63,639 bases of DNA from Erginobacter sp964587835 (GTDB lineage Bacteria; Auribacterota; Erginobacteria; Erginobacterales; Erginobacteraceae): NCBI GenBank assembly GCA_964587835.1, contig CAZPMN010000012.1, forward strand, positions 1 to 63,639. The letters are read 5' to 3'. Position numbers and translations under genes: made by a program. The notes under the pieces were generated by a model. It did not search any database. It was given only the letters and a program-made list of their open reading frames with translations, and was not told where the DNA came from. The first letter of the stretch is position 1. Every line of letters starts with the position of its first letter. Shown here in pieces: positions 1 through 8,306 of the stretch.

Positions 1-44
1 AGGAAGGATACGCTCTTTTTCTATCTTCTATCCACAACTTTTGG

Positions 45-422
45 TTATACCTCGTTTTCAAACTCTGAAACTCTAAGTGGTATGGCACAATAATTAGAGG
101 TTGGACTGGGAGTAGGTGACGCAAGTACTGGTGTAGGCGTTTTATATCCAATTGGAGTAAGAGTCGGAGTAGGCGTTTTGAAGCCAATGGGAGTTGGAAT
201 TGATTTGGCAAGATTACATAATTCTCGATCTCTATAAGTATTACCAGTAATATCTATGTAAAATTTACCGTTATAATCTATCTCTGGAGGATAAATCTTT
301 AAAGTCTGTCCACCATCATATTGAATAGTAATATAATCTCCTTCATGAACGTTAACAAACTCGTTATTGGCATATAGTTCCAATGCAACCGGTGCATTGG
401 AATATGTGTTTAAGTCGTACAT
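45..422 (-). CDS. PT-linker protein, downstream part of a frame-broken gene
   Basis: A 125-residue frame whose middle is a Pro/Thr linker (TPIGYKTPTP-type motif) followed by a copy of a short motif, YCAIPLRVSEFENE, that resembles YGAVPLRISDIEDA in the frame just upstream (410-667). The two frames overlap by 13 bp in different registers, so they read best as one secreted repeat protein split by a frameshift. After its stop codon another register stays open to the window edge, so a second frameshift is possible. The region is clearly more AT-rich than the rest of the window. I recognise no catalytic domain. The linker style links it to the propeller proteins at 41, 44 and 57 kb. Alternatives are two real small genes or sequencing error. 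Confidence 0.4.
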   Translation of the reverse strand: MYDLNTYSNAPVALELYANNEFVNVHEGDYITIQYDGGQTLKIYPPEIDYNGKFYIDITGNTYRDRELCNLAKSIPTPIGFKTPTPTLTPIGYKTPTPVLASPTPSPTSNYCAIPLRVSEFENEV

Positions 423-667
423 GAATTCAACATATCAGTAATACGGCCAAATGCTTGATTATTCGATGAGTATTCAGCATGTGAAAATCGCCATACAAAA
501 CCAGCTGAATAGTTGCATCTTGACTGAGCAAGATATGCATCTTCAATATCTGAAATCCGCAGTGGAACTGCACCATAACTAGGAGTTGGGGTTTGGGAGA
601 AAAGGACAAGAGGAAAAAGATAAGAAACCATGACCCCAATTACCAACCAGAAAGCTTTCATCTTCAT
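410..667 (-). CDS. Small secreted protein, N-terminal part of a frame-broken gene
   Basis: About 85 residues. I chose ATG 667 because AAGGA lies 8 nt upstream and the product then starts as a classic signal peptide (MKMKAFWLVIGVMVSYLFPL, then VLFSQ) before a short TPTP stretch; a longer frame to 700 would bury this signal. The mature part contains YGAVPLRISDIEDA, repeated in the next frame (45-422). Function unknown; probably exported and surface associated. Base composition is AT-rich compared with neighbours, which hints at foreign origin or decay. Together with 45-422 it is probably one gene interrupted by a frameshift near 410-422. Confidence 0.45.
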   Translation of the reverse strand: MKMKAFWLVIGVMVSYLFPLVLFSQTPTPSYGAVPLRISDIEDAYLAQSRCNYSAGFVWRFSHAEYSSNNQAFGRITDMLNSCTT

Positions 668-1100
668 ATCCACTATCCTTTTTTGGTATTTATCGGACAC
701 TTATCCCATAAAAACCCTCCCCGGATACTCGATCCGAAGACGGGCAGTAGACAACAATTTTTTGTTGTCGCTGGATTGCATGGGCAATTCCCTTGTTAAG
801 GGAACGGTCACTTAACTCTTAAAGATACTCTCTACTCCTTAACTCTACCCATCCATTCATAATCGGTCAAGAAAAAAGCCCAGGATATCTCACCCGATCT
901 TCAAGGTACAATCAAGTATCATCTTCAGTGGCCCCCCCCCCGCCAAATCCATCCCCGATGGCGTTATACCGTTATTGATCATACTGACAATTCGGTAGGT
1001 TACTTTCATTGATTGTATCCGTTCCGAATCAACGTACCATAGGAATATCCCTCTTTCTTTAGAACCGGGCGGCAGTCTTCGCCCCCCCCTTCTTACCCCC
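668..1100. other. AT-rich gap with two small hairpins and three poly-C tracts
   Basis: No convincing gene. Two perfect small hairpins are visible: GACAACAA/TTGTTGTC at 750-769 with a TTTT loop, and TTCCCTT/AAGGGAA at 788-804. Further right are homopolymeric C runs of 10 (932-941), 8 (1082-1089) and 8 (1096-1103). The last two lie immediately before the remnant at 1101-1412. The tracts could be slippage-prone contingency sites or simply assembly error. Confidence 0.5.
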
Positions 1101-1412
1101 CCCAGAGTCGGGACCCTCCACTACTACCTCCCCGAAGATTATCCCCAGCAGGGAGAACCGGGAGCGGGACTGGAGAAGGGATACCGCTACATATCCCGCG
1201 AACAGTTGCCGGATATTTTCGCGGAACTCGGGAAGACCATCCCCCGGGCCGGCTTCATCTTCGAGGATGAGGACCTGGTCCCGGTCTTCGAGGAGCGATT
1301 CGGGGAGGGAAGCGTGGAACAGAAGTGCCGGGACTGCGCCCCCTGGGTTTACTATACCCTGCTCTATCCTCCCAACCCGCCGTGCGAGGATTCAACCGAT
1401 TCACTTTCCTAG
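1101..1412 (+). pseudogene. C-terminal remnant of an unidentified, possibly membrane glycosyltransferase, protein
   Basis: An open frame (clear from about 1104 to the TAG at 1412) with protein-like composition, including HYYLPEDYPQQ, GYRYISREQLPDIF and WVYYTLLYPP. It has no credible start: going upstream it runs into two 8-nt C tracts and then unrelated sequence. The segment looks like the soluble C-terminal tail of a membrane glycosyltransferase, but that is only an impression. It converges on the GT39-like gene at 1540-3027. Probably a degraded or assembly-damaged gene end. Confidence 0.35.
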
Positions 1413-1539
1413 CAACCGATTCCGCACTCGGGGCATGAAGTTTCCTTCACCATTACTGATTGAATCATTCAGGGAATGCATTCCCCTGGCCGGAAATCCG
1501 GGCAGGAGATCCGTGGAAAGGAAGCGACCCACACTTGTT

Positions 1540-3027
1540 TCAGTCTTTAAGGGTTACCTCTGAATTCACATAGAGCGCAGAAGGCGGAGGGCTGGACTCG
1601 AATGCCTCCCGGGCCCGCTCGGCGGAGAGCAGTTTAACCCTATTGGATAACCCTCTCCTCTTTTGTTCGTATTCCATCGTCTCTTTCCAGCCAAGCTCCG
1701 GAGAGTAGAGATCGGTATAGACCAGGTATTTAGCCATCAAACCGATAATCTTCCGCCGTCCGGCCTCCCGCGTTATCAATGGGTGGTTCGAATCGGAGGC
1801 CACCGCTGCGTAATTTCCAAAATAGTCCGCCATATTCAGGTAAGCCGAAGGGAGCAGTACTGCCAAGGTCAAAACAATGATTAACAACCTTCGTAATCGC
1901 CCAGTCCAGTCGGTGAGCAGGCGTAGGGTGTCATCTATTCCCACCGCTGCTAGGGAAACAAATACCGGGTTAAAGAGGAGAGCCCGCCGAAAGCTCGAGA
2001 AGGTCAGAATCATCGGGGCCAGTCCGGCAATCAGCCAGATCAGCAGAAAACGATACCCCGGACGGCGGATTCTAACAACTGCCCAGACCAGGCCGGCAAA
2101 AAAGGAAGCCCGGATGACTGGATCAAAATAAGGCCCCCGTTCATAGACGATCGCTTTTGAACAATTTGGTAGGGCCACGAACTGCCGCCAGGCATCTCTA
2201 AGACACTGGCAGAACAATTCCCCGGGATCAGCACCCGGCTGACTCCAGAAATAAAAGGATCTAGGAACATTCTGCCGGAAAAATGTCATCAGGTTTCCAC
2301 CCTGTAGGTAGAGGCCGCCAATAAAGGCAGCCGACAGCAGGATCAGATACTGGTAGTGGGATCGTCGGTACTCCCTCTCGCCGGCAATCCGCAGTAGCAT
2401 CGAAACTGCGATGGCCGGAAAAACAATCCGGGCCGGGGCATAGAGATAGGTGGCCAGCGAAGCCAAACCCCCGAGCAAGATATAGCCGATGGGGTTATTC
2501 GGCCGGTCGGCGGCGACGAAGAGGTAGAAACAAAACAACGCGAAGAAGACAGTCAGACTGAGGTCAGAAGCCAGGCGGGTATAGACCAGGGACCAACAGG
2601 ATACCGACAGCAGAAAGGCGCCGATAAGCGCTACCCGCCGGTTGAAGAGGCGGCGAAGCAGTAGACCAAGCAGCCCTACCGAAAACACCCCGGCGAGAAT
2701 CGGAACTACCCGGAGCACAGTGTAGCCATCCCCACCGGGAAATAATCTAACCAGGAAAGCAGTGGGATAAACCAGAAATGGGGTCTCTGCTCCGCTCCCC
2801 ACACCAGTCGCACTCCCCGGTTGATTGCGAATCGGCTTTGACCAAATCTGCTCTATCTTCCCCTGATCTCCCTCCAGAATCTTAAGAACAGACAATCCGG
2901 TTAGTCCTTCATAGATGCTGGGGCCGATCGGATAACTGCCAATCTTCCAAATCCGGAGGATAGCCGCCAGGGCAATTACGCCCACCAGAATCAACCGGAA
3001 TTTAGCTTCAACGCCAATCCTGTTCAT
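1540..3027 (-). CDS. Membrane glycosyltransferase, GT39/PMT-like
   Basis: Predicted polytopic membrane protein of about 495 residues, with around ten hydrophobic segments and an acidic residue in SIYEG after the first membrane span (about residue 40). That is where GT39/ArnT/PMT-type enzymes carry their catalytic acid in the first periplasmic loop. Such enzymes move a sugar from a polyprenyl-phosphate donor to a periplasmic acceptor. Start chosen at ATG 3027: GGAGGAG lies just upstream, and a good promoter at 3071-3099 would place the transcript start near 3064, downstream of the longer alternative start at 3087. Divergent from the exopolysaccharide operon at 3188. The acceptor cannot be told from sequence. 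Confidence 0.75.
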   Translation of the reverse strand: MNRIGVEAKFRLILVGVIALAAILRIWKIGSYPIGPSIYEGLTGLSVLKILEGDQGKIEQIWSKPIRNQPGSATGVGSGAETPFLVYPTAFLVRLFPGGDGYTVLRVVPILAGVFSVGLLGLLLRRLFNRRVALIGAFLLSVSCWSLVYTRLASDLSLTVFFALFCFYLFVAADRPNNPIGYILLGGLASLATYLYAPARIVFPAIAVSMLLRIAGEREYRRSHYQYLILLSAAFIGGLYLQGGNLMTFFRQNVPRSFYFWSQPGADPGELFCQCLRDAWRQFVALPNCSKAIVYERGPYFDPVIRASFFAGLVWAVVRIRRPGYRFLLIWLIAGLAPMILTFSSFRRALLFNPVFVSLAAVGIDDTLRLLTDWTGRLRRLLIIVLTLAVLLPSAYLNMADYFGNYAAVASDSNHPLITREAGRRKIIGLMAKYLVYTDLYSPELGWKETMEYEQKRRGLSNRVKLLSAERAREAFESSPPPSALYVNSEVTLKD

Positions 3028-3070
3028 CTCTCCTCCAAACGGGAGCTTCATATAGCGTTGCCGCCTAGGT

Positions 3071-3099
3071 ATGATATCAAAAATCAATTCCTATTTCAA
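3071..3099 (-). promoter_or_regulatory. Sigma-70-like promoter for the GT39-like gene
   Basis: Read on the minus strand: TTGAAA (3099-3094), 17-nt spacer, TATCAT (3076-3071). Predicted start near 3064 leaves a leader of about 37 nt with GGAGGAG before ATG 3027. This supports the shorter start for that gene. Confidence 0.6.
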
Positions 3100-3150
3100 T
3101 CGTTTGGGCGATTCCGGCTGCTCTCCTCCTTTCGATAACATGACTCTTCA

Positions 3151-3180
3151 TTGACAAGGAGGAAAAAGTTCTTTTACTAT
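3151..3180 (+). promoter_or_regulatory. Sigma-70-like promoter, apparently giving a leaderless mRNA
   Basis: TTGACA (3151-3156), 18-nt spacer, TACTAT (3175-3180). The expected start point is about 3186-3188 and the ATG of the next gene is at 3188, so the transcript would be leaderless. The AGGAGG at 3157-3162 lies inside the spacer and is too far upstream to serve as a ribosome binding site. Confidence 0.6.
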
Positions 3181-3187
3181 ATCGGCT

Positions 3188-4045
3188 ATGAAAGGATTTT
3201 CCGTCATCATACCGGCCTATAACGAGGAGGGGGGGATCCGGGGGGTACTGGAGGAAGTGGAGCGGGTCCTACAGGGGAACGCTTACGACTTCGAGATCAT
3301 CGTGGTCGACGACGGTTCGACCGACCGAACCGCAAAGATTGTCCGGGAGACCTCCGCCCGGCTCCTCGAGCAACCGGCCAACCGGGGTTACGGGGCCTCC
3401 CTGAAGCTGGGGATCAAGCAGGCCGCCTACGAGTGGATCGTCATCGTGGATGCCGACGGAACCTACCCGCCGGAAGCGATCCCCTCGTTGCTGGAGGGAG
3501 CGGAGGACTGCGATATGGCGGTGGGGGCGCGGACCGGTCAGCACGTGGCCATCCCCCCGATCCGCCGTTTCCCCAAGTGGCTGCTGAAGAAGCTGGCCGA
3601 CTATCTGACCGGGATGCGGATCCCCGACCTCAACTCGGGGTTGCGGGTCTTTCGGAAGGAGGCGGTGGAGAAGTTCCTTCCCATCCTCCCTGACGGCTTT
3701 TCCTTCACCACCACGATCACGGTCGCCTTCCTCTGCAACAACCTCTCGGTCCGCTACGTTCCGATCGACTACTTCAAGCGCTCAGGGCGGTCCAAGTTCC
3801 GCCCCTTCTCGGACACCCTCAACCTCCTCAACCTGATCATCCGCACCTCCCTCTACTTTAACCCCCTGAAGATCTTCCTCCCCGCCGCCGGCCTGCTCCT
3901 GGCGGCCGGGCTGGCGCTTCTGGTCCACCGGCTGATCGCCGGCGGCGGGGGGATGGTGACCACGGTAGTCCTCCTGATGGCCGGGCTCCAGTTCCTGGCC
4001 CTGGGATTGCTCGCCGACCTGATCGACAAGCGTTCCCAGAGATGA
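3188..4045 (+). CDS. GT2 glycosyltransferase, polyprenyl-phosphate sugar synthase type
   Basis: 285 residues. GT-A fold family 2 signature: VIIPAYNEE at 7-15, DDGSTD at 41-46, DADG at 88-91, then two hydrophobic segments at the C-terminus (about 228-250 and 255-278). This matches DPM1/GtrB-like enzymes that transfer a sugar from NDP-sugar to a polyprenyl phosphate on the cytoplasmic face. The product would serve periplasmic lipid-donor glycosyltransferases such as the GT39-like gene next door and the TIGR03663-like gene at 5489. The stop overlaps the next start by 4 nt (ATGA), indicating translational coupling. No ribosome binding site is present; see the promoter at 3151. Confidence 0.85.
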   Translation: MKGFSVIIPAYNEEGGIRGVLEEVERVLQGNAYDFEIIVVDDGSTDRTAKIVRETSARLLEQPANRGYGASLKLGIKQAAYEWIVIVDADGTYPPEAIPSLLEGAEDCDMAVGARTGQHVAIPPIRRFPKWLLKKLADYLTGMRIPDLNSGLRVFRKEAVEKFLPILPDGFSFTTTITVAFLCNNLSVRYVPIDYFKRSGRSKFRPFSDTLNLLNLIIRTSLYFNPLKIFLPAAGLLLAAGLALLVHRLIAGGGGMVTTVVLLMAGLQFLALGLLADLIDKRSQR

Positions 4046-5463
4046 AGGTTCTCCTGATCAACCCCCCCCGGGAGAACGAACTGACCGGGAACAACCCCGC
4101 CCTGATTGACGAGGCGAGAGGATTCAACCCACCCCTGGGGTTGCTCTACCTGGCCGGCTACCTGGAAAAGCACACCTCCCACCGGGTGGAGATCTGCGAC
4201 GCCCAGGTTGAGGAACTCTCCTACCCGCGGCTGAAGGAGCGGATAGAATCCTCTTCACCCGATCTGGTCGGGCTGACCGCGATGACCTTCACCCTCCTCG
4301 ACGTGATCAAGACCGCCCGGCTGGCCAAGGAGGTCGACCCCATCATCCCGGTCGCGGTGGGCGGGGTCCACGCTTTCTTTTATCCCACTGAGACCGTCAA
4401 CCTGAAAGGGATCGACTACGTCCTCAGCGGAGAGGGGGAAGAAAGTTTCGCCCTCCTGCTCGACCGCCTGGAAGACCAGGGGGATCTCCAGACCGTTCCC
4501 GGACTGACCTATCTTGCCGAAGGAGAAGTCCGCTCGAGCCCCGCTCCGCCCCTCTGCGCCAACCTTGACTCCCTCCCCTTCCCCTCCCGCCATCTCACCC
4601 CCTACGGCAGGTACAGCTCGGTGATGGCCAAGCGGCAACCGATCACCACGATGTTCACCAGCCGGGGCTGCCCGTTTCGCTGTTCCTTCTGCTCCCGTCC
4701 CCACCTGGGAAAGGGGTTCCGCTACCGCTCGGCCGGCAACGTGGTTGACGAGATGGAGAAGTGCGTGGAGCTGGGAATCCGCGAGTTTTTGATCTACGAC
4801 GATACCTTCACCGTCAACCGGGACCGGGCGATCGCGGTCGGCGAGGAGATCATCCGCCGGAAACTGGAGATCGGCTGGGATATCCGGGCCCGGGTGGACT
4901 GCGTCGACCGGGAGATGCTGGAGATCCTGAAACGAGCCGGTTGCGAGCGGATCCACTACGGGGTGGAGGCGGGGACGGAGAAGATTTTGAAGGTTTTGAA
5001 CAAGGGGATCACCCTGGATCAGGCCCGGGAGACGATCGACCTGACCCGGAAGCTGGGGATCGAGACCCTGGCCTACTTCATGATCGGTTCCCCCACCGAG
5101 ACCCGGGAGGACATCCTCCAGACCATCCGGTTTGCCCTCGAACTCAAGCCCGACTTCGTCCACATCACCATCCTCTGTCCCTTTCCCGGGACGGAGATCT
5201 ATGCCCGGGGATTGCGGGAAGGGGTCTTCACCCGCGACCACTGGCGGGATTTCGCCGCCGACCCGCAGCCGGGCTTCTCGCCGCCCTACTGGAACAAAAT
5301 CCTCTCCGATGAAGAACTGCAGGAACTCTTGCAGCTGGCCTATAAAAAATTCTATACTCGCCCCTCCTATATTTTGAAGAAAACCCTCCAGGTCAGGTCG
5401 GTGCGGGAGTTGAAGACCAAGTTCAAGGCCGGGATGAAGATATTCCGGATGAAGAATCGTTAA
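4042..5463 (+). CDS. B12-binding-domain radical SAM protein
   Basis: 473 residues. The N-terminal half (about 1-140) has the cobalamin-binding-like Rossmann layout starting KVLLINPPRE; the radical SAM core follows with C210-x3-C214-x2-C217 (RGCPFRCSFC), the three ligands of the 4Fe-4S cluster that cleaves S-adenosylmethionine. The canonical DxHxxG cobalamin loop is not obvious, as in many family members. Members methylate or rearrange unactivated carbons in lipids and natural products; the substrate here is unknown. Placement between a lipid-linked sugar transferase and a membrane glycosyltransferase suggests a role on the lipid carrier or the sugar. Starts inside the stop of the previous gene. 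Confidence 0.85.
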   Translation: MKVLLINPPRENELTGNNPALIDEARGFNPPLGLLYLAGYLEKHTSHRVEICDAQVEELSYPRLKERIESSSPDLVGLTAMTFTLLDVIKTARLAKEVDPIIPVAVGGVHAFFYPTETVNLKGIDYVLSGEGEESFALLLDRLEDQGDLQTVPGLTYLAEGEVRSSPAPPLCANLDSLPFPSRHLTPYGRYSSVMAKRQPITTMFTSRGCPFRCSFCSRPHLGKGFRYRSAGNVVDEMEKCVELGIREFLIYDDTFTVNRDRAIAVGEEIIRRKLEIGWDIRARVDCVDREMLEILKRAGCERIHYGVEAGTEKILKVLNKGITLDQARETIDLTRKLGIETLAYFMIGSPTETREDILQTIRFALELKPDFVHITILCPFPGTEIYARGLREGVFTRDHWRDFAADPQPGFSPPYWNKILSDEELQELLQLAYKKFYTRPSYILKKTLQVRSVRELKTKFKAGMKIFRMKNR

Positions 5464-5488
5464 TTTTATTTTTCGCAGAAAAATAAAA
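5464..5488 (+). promoter_or_regulatory. Perfect A/T hairpin filling the gap between two genes
   Basis: An 11-bp perfect inverted repeat (TTTTATTTTTC / GAAAAATAAAA) with a GCA loop occupies exactly the 25 nt between the stop at 5463 and the ATG at 5489. There is no ribosome binding site for the downstream gene, so this structure covers its translation start region and might control it. It could alternatively protect a processed mRNA end. Confidence 0.5.
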
Positions 5489-7543
5489 ATGGGGAAGAAA
5501 CGGAAAAAATCGCCGGCGACAGCCGGGCGGGAGCCGGCGGCTCCGTTCCAATACGGACGGGTGGCCAAGAAAGTCATCACCGTCCTCTTCATCCTGGCGG
5601 TGGCCCTGGCCTTCTTCCTTCGGTTCTACGACCTGGAGCGCAAACCCCTCCATCACGACGAAGGGGTCAACTCCTGGTTCCTCCTCAACTTGAAGGCCGA
5701 CTTTCCCGGGGGCTGGACCTACGACCCGGCAAACTACCACGGCCCCTTCCTCTTCTTCACCCACATCATTTCCCTGGCCATCCACGAGAGTGTCTTCTCT
5801 CTGCGCTGTATGGTGGCCCTCTTCGGCGGCCTGACCATCCTGCTTCTCTGGCCCCTACGAAGGAAGATCGGCAGGGTCGGGGTGACGGTGGCGGCCTTTC
5901 TCCTCGCCGTCTCCCCCACCCACCTCTATTTCTCCCGAACCAACATCCACGAGATCTACCTGGTCTTCTTCACCCTGGGGACGGTGGTAGCCGCGGTCCG
6001 CTTCTGGGAGAGCAAGAAGCCGGTTTACCTGGTTTTGACCTTCGCCTGCTGGGCCTGGGTGATCACCGTCAAGGAAACCTACGTTCTGACCGCCGGGGCC
6101 TGGTTCTGGGCCGCGGTCGGAACCTGCTTCTGGCTCTCCCGGGGCCGAAGACCGGACGAACTTCCACCGAAAACCATCGCCCGGGAGCTGGGCCAGTGGC
6201 TGAAAATCCACTACGGAGCGCTCTGGCTGGCGATCGGGGCTTTTGTGCTGATTATCGTCGTCTATTACTCCTCACTCTTCACTAACTGGAAGGGAACCAC
6301 CAGCGATCTGATCGAGACCCTTCTGATCTGGCAGAAGACCGGGACCAAGGGAGCGGGACACGAAAAACCCTTCTTTTACTGGTGGTGGCTGCTGCGGGAC
6401 TACGAGCTGCCGATCTTCATTCTCGGGATCCTGGGAATCGGCCTGGCGGCGGCCCGAAGAAACGCCTTCACCATCTTCTGTTTCCTCTGGGCGGCGGTCC
6501 TCTACCTGGTCCAATCCATCATCGCTTATAAAACCCCCTGGCTGGCCCTCAACTTCATCCTTCCCCTGGTTCTGCTGGCCGGATTCTTCCTCGAGAATCT
6601 TTACCGCTCGCTGGCCCGAACTCCGGCCCTGGCCGGCGCGGCCGGGATCATCCTCTCCCTCGGGCTGGTGGCCTGGGGGACCGGGATCGGCCGGGTGGTC
6701 AACTTCGTGGAATATGACAACGACCGCCATATGATCGTATATTCCCAGACCCGGCGCGCCCTCAACGATTTGGTCCGGGCGATCGAGGATTACGCCCATA
6801 ATCAGGCCCAGAACTACACCACCGAGATCAAGATCGTCTCCGACGAGTACTGGCCGCTCCAGTGGTATCTGCGGGAGTATCCCCGGGTCGGTTACTGGGG
6901 CAAGGTCCTCCCCGATTCCGACGCCCCGATCGTGATCGGCCGCTCCACCACCCAGCAGGAACTGGAAGCCGCGCTGCAGGATACCTACCACTCCGAACTT
7001 TACAGTGTCCGGCCCGGCCTCGACCTCTACCTCTATACCCGCCTCCACCGGGGGAAAGAGCCGGAAAAGGAACTCCCGCCGCCTGAGCCGGTAGCGGTGG
7101 AGAAGGATAACCTCCGGCCGGGGTTGACGGGCAACTACTACAACAAGTCCAACCCGGCCGGAGTTCCGGAGGAGACCCGGATCGAAAGCCGGTTCGAGTT
7201 TTACTTCAACAGCCCCGAGGAAACCCGCGCCGGATTGGGATTATCCCCCCCCCTCTCCATCCTCTGGGAGGGGCTGATCGAGATTACCCGGGAAGGCAAC
7301 TATGTCTTCGCCACGGAATCCGACGACGGCTCCTGGATCTTCATCGACGATATACCGGTGGTCGATAACGGGGGACCCCACGCCATCCAGTACCGGGCCG
7401 GCGAGATCGCCCTGGAAGAGGGGTTTCACCGGATCCGGATCAAGTACTTCGATGTCGGCGGGGGGGCCGTCCTCAAGGTGCTCTGGACCCCGCCTGGCAG
7501 GGGGGAGGAACCGATTGATTCGCGCTATCTCTACCACCAATAA
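5489..7543 (+). CDS. TIGR03663-like membrane glycosyltransferase with C-terminal PA14 domain
   Basis: 684 residues. The N-terminal part is a polytopic membrane protein with HHDEG at about 55-59 just after the first span, the acidic DE pair expected in GT39/TIGR03663 proteins. After roughly 11 spans comes a soluble region, and from about 541 to the end a PA14 domain (GLTGNYYN at its start, then ATESDDGSWIFID and RIRIKYFD). PA14 domains bind glycans, so the enzyme may hold its polysaccharide acceptor outside the membrane. I know TIGR03663 proteins mainly without this domain. It lies downstream of the radical SAM gene with only a hairpin between, so the two are probably co-transcribed. Confidence 0.8.
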   Translation: MGKKRKKSPATAGREPAAPFQYGRVAKKVITVLFILAVALAFFLRFYDLERKPLHHDEGVNSWFLLNLKADFPGGWTYDPANYHGPFLFFTHIISLAIHESVFSLRCMVALFGGLTILLLWPLRRKIGRVGVTVAAFLLAVSPTHLYFSRTNIHEIYLVFFTLGTVVAAVRFWESKKPVYLVLTFACWAWVITVKETYVLTAGAWFWAAVGTCFWLSRGRRPDELPPKTIARELGQWLKIHYGALWLAIGAFVLIIVVYYSSLFTNWKGTTSDLIETLLIWQKTGTKGAGHEKPFFYWWWLLRDYELPIFILGILGIGLAAARRNAFTIFCFLWAAVLYLVQSIIAYKTPWLALNFILPLVLLAGFFLENLYRSLARTPALAGAAGIILSLGLVAWGTGIGRVVNFVEYDNDRHMIVYSQTRRALNDLVRAIEDYAHNQAQNYTTEIKIVSDEYWPLQWYLREYPRVGYWGKVLPDSDAPIVIGRSTTQQELEAALQDTYHSELYSVRPGLDLYLYTRLHRGKEPEKELPPPEPVAVEKDNLRPGLTGNYYNKSNPAGVPEETRIESRFEFYFNSPEETRAGLGLSPPLSILWEGLIEITREGNYVFATESDDGSWIFIDDIPVVDNGGPHAIQYRAGEIALEEGFHRIRIKYFDVGGGAVLKVLWTPPGRGEEPIDSRYLYHQ

Positions 7544-7695
7544 ACTTATCCGCGGGCTTTGCCGGTTTTTGCACATTATCGGTTTTGCCCTTGCGATTCC
7601 GGGTAATTCAGGGTAATTTAAATTAGGGTTTTAATAAGCAATCATTTTCACCAAATAATTCTCCGGTTAATGTTTTCCGGAGGAAGGAGGGGTTT

Positions 7696-8283
7696 ATGCA
7701 AATATCCCGGTTAAGACTGATGGTGCCGGCCATCCTGTCAGCTCTATTGCTGGTAGGTGGATTAACCGGTTGTGTGGAAAGCGAGGAACAGGTCCCGACC
7801 ATCGACGTGGAGAAGGTTCTGGATTTCACCGAGGTCATCGTAGTTACGCTCCCCAGCGGCGAGACCACCCGGATCCGGGTCGGCGAGACCCTGGACCCGC
7901 TCCCCGAGGATACCCTGGTCGAGGTGATATCGGGAGAGGCCACCGGGATGCTGGCCGGCAAGATTATCCTGATCAAACAAGGACAGATCGCCCGGATTAT
8001 CCGCCCGGGGGTGACCGCGGAGCAGATCATCCGCTTCACCGGGGAGCTGAGGATCATCCTCCCCGACGGAACGGTCAAGATAATCAAGGCGGGAGATCCA
8101 CTACCCATCCTTCCCTCCGGTACCCGAATCGAGGTTATCTCGGGCGAACTGGTCGTCCTCTGGGGCGACGAGCGGATTACGCTGAGTCCCGGCGATGTCG
8201 CCCTGCTGGAACCTCCCCTTGAAGAGTGGAAAATGGAAAAGGATAGGGGCGATATCAGCCCGGCCAGTCCTTTCAAACCCTGA
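7696..8283 (+). CDS. Lipoprotein with internal duplication, exopolysaccharide locus
   Basis: 195 residues with an N-terminal signal and lipobox LTGC (Cys26), so likely a lipid-anchored periplasmic protein. The mature part holds two similar beta-rich units of about 45 residues: TLPSGETTRIRVGETL...PEDTLVEVISGE and ILPDGTVKIIKAGDPL...PSGTRIEVISGE, followed by ITLSPGD. The pattern recalls FecR-like beta domains but I cannot assign a family. Strong ribosome binding site (GGAGGAAGGAGG). It is followed 23 nt later by an outer-membrane barrel and then the OPX and kinase genes, so it may be part of the export machine. Function is otherwise unknown. Confidence 0.7.
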   Translation: MQISRLRLMVPAILSALLLVGGLTGCVESEEQVPTIDVEKVLDFTEVIVVTLPSGETTRIRVGETLDPLPEDTLVEVISGEATGMLAGKIILIKQGQIARIIRPGVTAEQIIRFTGELRIILPDGTVKIIKAGDPLPILPSGTRIEVISGELVVLWGDERITLSPGDVALLEPPLEEWKMEKDRGDISPASPFKP

Positions 8284-8306
8284 AAGATCCGTGATAGGAC
8301 GGGTTT

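Noticed and set aside
1785..1800. tRNA-like T-loop sequence GGTTCGAATC
   Set aside because: Inside a coding region with no matching acceptor or anticodon arms.
7544..7695. Possible riboswitch before the lipoprotein gene
   Set aside because: I looked for a c-di-GMP-type aptamer and saw neither its conserved boxes nor a stable multi-stem fold.
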